Below, piece after piece: positions 6,043-9,378 of a stretch of 9,378 bases of DNA. The stretch covers positions 1 through 9,378 of the forward strand of contig JAAZFB010000033.1 in assembly GCA_012511915.1 (NCBI GenBank), in the 5' to 3' direction. The notes beneath the pieces are model-generated. The model saw only the letters and a list, made by a program, of their open reading frames with translations, made no database searches and was not told where the DNA came from. This DNA is from Clostridiaceae bacterium. Its GTDB lineage: Bacteria > Bacillota > Clostridia > Monoglobales > Firm-18. A program made the translations under genes and the position numbers. Each line of letters opens with the position of its first letter. The stretch's first letter is position 1.

Positions 6043-7112
6043 ACGACTTAATGCGATATGGAAAAACAATAAACTGGATTATTTTTACACTTTTATTTGG
6101 TGTTGCAGTTTTCGGCAATTTACCAATGTTCATTATCATTTATTCTTATTTTGCAGCCGTGATGGCAATTCGCACATTGCTTGGCAGATTTGAGAAAAAC
6201 ACAAAAATAGGACTTATCAGCGCGTATGCTCTGCTTCTAGCAAGCCAGATTGTATTTTGTGCTGTAATCGTATTTTCCGGGAGCGCATCGGGCATTACTT
6301 TCTACCTATGTAAATTCTTTGCAGCGGCCAATATCCTTTTGCCCCTGATGTTAGAACGTTTTGTTGTGGCGACCAAGCAAACCGAGTTTTATCCTCCATC
6401 CGTTGAAGAAATCGCAACAATCAGCTTTGAGCTGATGAAAGACAATGTAGATAATATCGTAAATGCCGCACGGGGTATTAGCAAAATCAAGGATACCGTT
6501 ACCCCGGACAACCTTCAAGCAACAATTGGCGACTTGCACCGGCATAGTTCAACAGAGTATATAAACAATGGCACATTGACAGAGGAGTATTTTAGCCTTG
6601 TCGGCAGCAGCCTGAATGATCCCTATATGTACATCATTGTTTCAAATACCGGCAGCGCGGCAAGCGAAATGATTTCCTTGTTCACGCAGAAGCAATTTAA
6701 CCACGCGTCATTATCGTTTGATAGAGATTTGAAAACCATTATCAGCTATAACGGCGGTATAAATGTCTACCCTCCAGGGCTTAACCCCGAAATGATTGAA
6801 GCGTTCCATCAAAAGCAAGATGCATCCATATTGGTATATCGGCTTATTGCAACACGGGAACAAAAAAATCTGATAGCCGATAAGCTGAAAGAAATCAACC
6901 ATGACGGAAGCGCCTACAACATATTAGGTCTCATTACCAAGCATTCTTATAAACCCAATATTATGTTTTGCTCTCAATTTGTATATAAAATGCTCAAACT
7001 TGCTGGCCTGAATTATTTTGACAAAAAAGACGGAGAAGTAAGGCCAACAGATTTTATCGAATTAGACTATCATAAAAAACTGGAATTTTGCTATGAGATA
7101 AAATTTCAGTAG
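6039..7112 (+). CDS. Four-helix membrane protein with a circularly permuted NlpC/P60-like (YiiX/LRAT-type) domain
   Basis: This 357-residue protein starts with about four membrane helices (near 12-30, 31-48, 58-80 and 84-106), followed by a helical linker (about 120-190). The C-terminal part (about 195-345) reads as a permuted papain-like domain. YMYIIVSNTGSAASEMISLF leads to NHASLSFD with the candidate catalytic His222. RLIATREQKNLIADKLKEI is the usual helix before the nucleophile, and MFCSQFVYKMLKLAG carries the candidate catalytic Cys311 in an FCSxFV-type helix. His before Cys is the permuted order of YiiX/YaeF and LRAT-like enzymes, which act as amidases or peptidases, or as acyltransferases on lipids. 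The substrate is unknown. The ATG overlaps the GDPD stop by 4 nt, so the two products are made together and probably share a membrane substrate. The fold is inferred from motif order and spacing, not from a search. Confidence 0.72.
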   Translation: MNDLMRYGKTINWIIFTLLFGVAVFGNLPMFIIIYSYFAAVMAIRTLLGRFEKNTKIGLISAYALLLASQIVFCAVIVFSGSASGITFYLCKFFAAANILLPLMLERFVVATKQTEFYPPSVEEIATISFELMKDNVDNIVNAARGISKIKDTVTPDNLQATIGDLHRHSSTEYINNGTLTEEYFSLVGSSLNDPYMYIIVSNTGSAASEMISLFTQKQFNHASLSFDRDLKTIISYNGGINVYPPGLNPEMIEAFHQKQDASILVYRLIATREQKNLIADKLKEINHDGSAYNILGLITKHSYKPNIMFCSQFVYKMLKLAGLNYFDKKDGEVRPTDFIELDYHKKLEFCYEIKFQ

Positions 7113-7151
7113 CCATTACATTAACGGTTTAGGGAAAGGAGTGTTGACACG

Positions 7152-7898
7152 TTGGCACAGAAAGAAAGTATCATTACCATTAACAACATGCGTAAATCAT
7201 ACCGAGAAGTCACCATACTATCTGGTATTAACCTCAACATAAAAAAGGGAGAAATATTCTGTCTTTTGGGTTCAAACGGTGCTGGAAAAACGACACTAAT
7301 AAATATTCTTTCCACATTGATAAAAGCTGACGCTGGAACAGCGCTTGTTAACGGCTATGAGCTTAATAAAGATACGAAAAAGATACGCCATGTCATAAGC
7401 CTTACAGGGCAGTATGCGGCGGTTGACGGCTTTTTGACAGGGCGGGAAAATCTTGAGCTAATCGCCAATCTGCGGCACATGGAAAATCCAAACGAAGTTG
7501 TTGAGAAAATGCTCCGTCAGTTCAACTTGACGGATGCCGCAGACCGCCAAACTTCCACCTATTCAGGGGGAATGCGCCGCAGACTTGATATTGCTATGAG
7601 CTTGATTGGCGAACCGCTATTGATTTTTCTTGATGAACCAACAACGGGGCTTGACCCACAAAGCCGTATCGCTATGTGGGAAACTATACGGACATTAACA
7701 AGTCAAGGCGTGACTGTGTTTTTAACAACACAGTATATCGAAGAAGCAGAGCAGCTTGCAGACCATATTGCAATTCTTGATAAAGGCATTATTGCTACTG
7801 AGGGAACAACACAGGGATTATTTAAACAATATCCTGATGCAAAATCATTAGAGCAGGTCTTTCTTTCAATTGTTGAAAGTAAGGGGGATAGCAAATGA
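7152..7898 (+). CDS. ABC transporter ATP-binding protein, DrrA type
   Basis: A 248-residue nucleotide-binding subunit. It shows Walker A GSNGAGKT (40-47), a Q-loop in SLTGQYAAVDGFLTGRENL, signature YSGGMRRRLDIAMSL (137-151), Walker B LIFLDEPTTGLDP (Asp161, Glu162), and TTQYIEEAEQLADHI with Gln at the H-loop. That Gln and the LTGRENL motif are usual in DrrA-type drug or lipid exporters. The C-terminal tail after ATEGTT is short (QGLFKQYPDAKSLEQVFLSI), making the protein smaller than DrrA itself (about 330). TTG 7152 is taken as start, with AAAGGAG at 7135-7141 and a rather long 10-nt spacer. It lies 39 nt after the preceding gene with no terminator, so it may belong to the same transcript. Its stop overlaps the permease start (ATGA). 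The exported substrate cannot be read from sequence. Confidence 0.93.
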   Translation: MAQKESIITINNMRKSYREVTILSGINLNIKKGEIFCLLGSNGAGKTTLINILSTLIKADAGTALVNGYELNKDTKKIRHVISLTGQYAAVDGFLTGRENLELIANLRHMENPNEVVEKMLRQFNLTDAADRQTSTYSGGMRRRLDIAMSLIGEPLLIFLDEPTTGLDPQSRIAMWETIRTLTSQGVTVFLTTQYIEEAEQLADHIAILDKGIIATEGTTQGLFKQYPDAKSLEQVFLSIVESKGDSK

Positions 7899-8671
7899 CT
7901 ACTTTAAGGCGTTCGTGGCTTTTGCATGATTTATTTGCAATGACAAAGCGCAGTGTGCTTTATAGCATTAGAAACCTTGACACCCTGCTTACAGCAATTA
8001 TACTGCCGGTTGCCATGATGCTGCTATTTGTCTTTGTATTTGGCGGAGCAATAAACGTGGGAGAATACGATTATGTGAACTATGTGACCCCTGCCATTAT
8101 TTTGATGTGTATAGGATATTGCGCTGCCACAACATCAGTTTCGATACAGGTTGATATGGGAACGGGGATTATTAACCGTTTTCGCTCTATGGGTGTTTCG
8201 CGCACTTGTGTTCTTGGCGGTCAAGTCGCTGCGTCGGTAATGAGAAATGTGCTCTCAACAGTTATCGTAATATTGGTCGCCGTGCTCATTGGATTTCGCC
8301 CGTCCGCCGGATTGCTTGAGTGCGGTTTGATTGTTTTATTGCTGTTGGCATATACCATCACTTTTACATGGGCGGCTCTACTTTTTGGATTGATTGCAAA
8401 GACGGCTGAAAGCGCCAGCGTGTTCGGGTTTGTTGCATTGCTTCTGCCCTATCTATCCTCTGCTTTTGTTCCCATCGAAACAATGCCGTATGCGTTGCAA
8501 ATATTTGCAACGCATCAGCCATTTACGCCAATAACGGATGCTTTGCGTTCATTAAGTTTTGGTGTTGTAGATAAAATGGCGCTCATCATATCTTTGGTGT
8601 GGATAGTCTGTTTAGGGTTAGTGGCGTATTTAGCTTCGCTGTCGGTCTATAAACATAAGAAGCAAGGATAA
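7895..8671 (+). CDS. ABC-2 type permease, DrrB type
   Basis: A 258-residue integral membrane protein with about six hydrophobic segments. It has the ABC-2 layout: a cytoplasmic N-terminus (TKRSVLYSIRNLDTLL), a first helix (IILPVAMMLLFVFVFGG), an extracellular patch (YDYVNYVTPAIILM), the coupling region (GIINRFRSMGVSRTCVLGGQ), and the conserved late stretch SASVFGFVALLLPYLSSAFVP followed by QPFTPITDALRSL. The coupling and PFTPITDALR motifs are typical of DrrB-like daunorubicin-family exporters. The start is ATG 7895, overlapping the ATPase stop and preceded by a G-rich ribosome-binding site (GGGGG at 7884). With the upstream ATPase it should form an exporter dimer of dimers. Substrate is unknown: a drug, lipid or lipid-linked compound is plausible given the lipid-related neighbours. 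Confidence 0.92.
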   Translation: MTTLRRSWLLHDLFAMTKRSVLYSIRNLDTLLTAIILPVAMMLLFVFVFGGAINVGEYDYVNYVTPAIILMCIGYCAATTSVSIQVDMGTGIINRFRSMGVSRTCVLGGQVAASVMRNVLSTVIVILVAVLIGFRPSAGLLECGLIVLLLLAYTITFTWAALLFGLIAKTAESASVFGFVALLLPYLSSAFVPIETMPYALQIFATHQPFTPITDALRSLSFGVVDKMALIISLVWIVCLGLVAYLASLSVYKHKKQG

Positions 8672-8685
8672 AATGAGGGATGCTT

Positions 8686-8979
8686 ATGCGCGTTGAGTGG
8701 GTCAATTGTCCTATTTGCCAAAACAAGACAAGGTTAAAAATACGGGAAGATACGGACGCTTGTGCGATGGGCATGTCATCAGCTTTGAAACGCTATGATC
8801 TTTATGCCGCTATACCAACCGAAAATGCACAGGAGTATGCAATGCAAAAAAAGGAACTGCGTCCACGAAGACTAAAACAACATAATACTTTGGTGACTAA
8901 TTTGAAGAAACTTGTGCTGTTCACCTGCCGTTATCCAAACACTCCTCAGTATGTAACGAAAGATTGCATTACCAATTAG
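8686..8979 (+). CDS. Chimeric cysteine-rich KTR-type small protein, probably nonfunctional
   Basis: The first about 24 residues (MRVEWVNCPICQNKTRLKIR, then EDT) match the start of cysteine-rich KTR proteins: small zinc-ribbon proteins, usually about 55-65 residues, found as a trailing gene in ICE cargo operons. The family normally continues with a second CxxC pair shortly after EDT. Here the second pair is missing, and about 70 unrelated residues follow (CAMGMSSALKRYDLYAAIPT, then a Lys/Arg-rich stretch). The break is near base 8757. I chose ATG 8686 because GAGGG at 8675-8679 lies 6 nt before it; the ATG at 8680 directly abuts that site. The gene starts 14 nt after the permease stop and is probably the last cotranscribed gene. 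With only one CPIC pair left, metal binding is doubtful. I do not recognise the second half. Confidence 0.5.
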   Translation: MRVEWVNCPICQNKTRLKIREDTDACAMGMSSALKRYDLYAAIPTENAQEYAMQKKELRPRRLKQHNTLVTNLKKLVLFTCRYPNTPQYVTKDCITN

Positions 8980-9117
8980 AGGAATTAACGGTAAATATAC
9001 CATATCACCTGTCTTGCTCTGACGAAATGATATAGTTTCATTAAGCCAATCAATATCCGAAAGTTTTAGATTTATAAGATCACATGCTCTTATTCCAGAT
9101 GAAAGTCCTAAAAGGAC
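8944..9117 (-). pseudogene. Tyrosine recombinase (phage/ICE integrase) catalytic-domain fragment
   Basis: Read on the minus strand from 9117, the frame gives VLLGLSSGIRACDLINLKLS, then DIDW, ISFRQSKTGDMVYLPLIPLI and GNAIFRYIL. This is the core of the tyrosine recombinase catalytic domain: the first catalytic Arg in GIRACDL and the Lys-bearing beta-hairpin in RQSKTG. The later HxxR and Tyr motifs and the whole N-terminal arm-binding and core-binding parts are absent. A stop (TAA 9121-9123 read in reverse) lies immediately upstream, and the match ends after RYIL near 8944. About 58 codons of a normally 300-400 residue enzyme survive. It is a second broken recombinase flanking the cargo, from a different family than the serine recombinase tail at 1889. 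Confidence 0.75.
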
Positions 9118-9162
9118 AGCTTATGATATTTTTTGAAGACAGATTCAACAAGACGGCATGAT

Positions 9163-9175
9163 GGGGCTCTGCCCC
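9163..9175. repeat. GGGGC-TCT-GCCCC hairpin
   Basis: A perfect 5-bp inverted repeat with a 3-nt loop, embedded in ATGGGGCTCTGCCCCGAACC. This GC-rich string stands out in an AT-rich setting. I recall similar text near gene ends in Firmicute ICEs, but that is recollection only. No T-run follows on either strand, so a terminator role is unlikely. Confidence 0.45.
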
Positions 9176-9353
9176 GAACCCCGAGGTTTTGACGCTTGGC
9201 ATTGCCGATGATAAGAAAATCGGACGATCAACTGCTGACCGCCCAATCATCGTATAAAGCACAACAAGCGTTTGGGATGCACCTCTGCATTGCCCATATT
9301 TATGTTGCAACAATAGTATTTACCCATTAAATTTTATTTAAACTAAAAATCCA

Positions 9354-9378
9354 TTTACACGAAATCTGGGACACTCCC
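9354..9378 (+). mobile_element. Probable IS256-family terminal inverted repeat (outer end at the window edge)
   Basis: The last 25 bases run TTTACACGAAATC then TGGGACACTCCC. Read in reverse complement they start GGGAGTGTCCC and continue to CGTGTAAA, the general form of IS256-family ends (outer GG...GTCCC, inner GTGTAAA). In this orientation the IS body should lie to the left, yet no transposase is present there, so this would be a solo or truncated end. The partner repeat is not in the window. Confidence 0.5.

Larger units (their letters stand above)
9118..9378. other. Gene-free mosaic stretch at the right edge
   Basis: I see no convincing gene in these 261 bases. They contain a short GC-rich segment with a GGGGC/GCCCC hairpin (9163-9175), an unassigned mixed segment (about 9180-9310), an AT-rich stretch (about 9313-9353), and an IS-like terminus at the end. 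The minus-strand ORF across 9080-9313 joins unrelated pieces and overlaps the integrase fragment in another frame. Confidence 0.5.

Noticed and set aside
7144..7173. TTGACA at 7144 as a separate promoter for the ABC genes
   Set aside because: The only -10-like text at 17-18 nt (GTATCA) is poor and already lies inside the ATPase coding sequence, so it could not drive the gene from its TTG start.
9080..9313. 77-codon minus-strand open frame at the right edge
   Set aside because: It overlaps the tyrosine recombinase fragment in a different frame and joins it to unrelated DNA across the GC hairpin; no motif is seen.
1..9378. tRNA, rRNA, CRISPR arrays and riboswitches
   Set aside because: I looked for cloverleaf ends, regularly spaced direct repeats and structured leaders before each operon. 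The leaders are too short (about 30-90 nt) and no repeat array is present.

Overview
The window looks like a low-GC Firmicute, most likely a Clostridia gut-type genome. The evidence is strong AGGAGG ribosome-binding sites, a TTGACA/TAGTAT-type housekeeping promoter, TTG starts, and gene families typical of Tn916/Tn1549-class integrative conjugative elements (ICEs). All family assignments come from reading motifs by eye; no search was run.

Layout. (1) Bases 1-1668: the 3' part of an ICE gene for a membrane-anchored NlpC/P60 cell-wall hydrolase (the type annotated CD1108-like in Tn1549 relatives), closed by a strong intrinsic terminator. (2) Bases 1669-2651: a scar with no intact gene. It holds the C-terminal tail of a large serine recombinase on the minus strand and a decayed plus-strand ICE accessory gene carrying two in-frame stops and a frameshift. 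(3) Bases 2645-8671: an intact, tightly packed cargo block on the plus strand: TetR-family regulator, DegV-family fatty-acid-binding protein, membrane-fused glycerophosphodiester phosphodiesterase (GDPD), a four-helix membrane protein with a circularly permuted NlpC/P60-like (YiiX/LRAT-type) domain, and a DrrA/DrrB-type ABC exporter pair. (4) Bases 8672-9378: debris again. It contains a cysteine-rich KTR ORF whose second half is foreign, a minus-strand tyrosine-recombinase fragment, a GC-rich hairpin, and at the very edge what looks like an IS256-family terminal inverted repeat.

How the cargo genes may work together. The TetR and DegV genes overlap by 4 nt (ATGA), as do GDPD with the permuted papain-like gene and the ABC ATPase with its permease. 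The same palindrome (TATGAGTA with right-hand ACTCA at identical spacing) lies at the tetR promoter and again just before the GDPD gene. One TetR protein therefore probably controls both transcription units. The ABC pair follows the second unit after only 39 nt and may be co-transcribed. DegV proteins bind fatty acids, GDPD cleaves glycerophosphodiesters, and permuted NlpC/P60 folds include lipid acyltransferases and amidases. I infer a mobile, TetR-controlled membrane-lipid or envelope-remodelling module with an exporter. This is the most interesting content of the window. The catalytic links between the proteins are inference, not observation.

Oddities: the GDPD gene has a perfect Shine-Dalgarno followed by ATT/ATA rather than ATG, and both ends of the cargo block abut broken recombinase genes.
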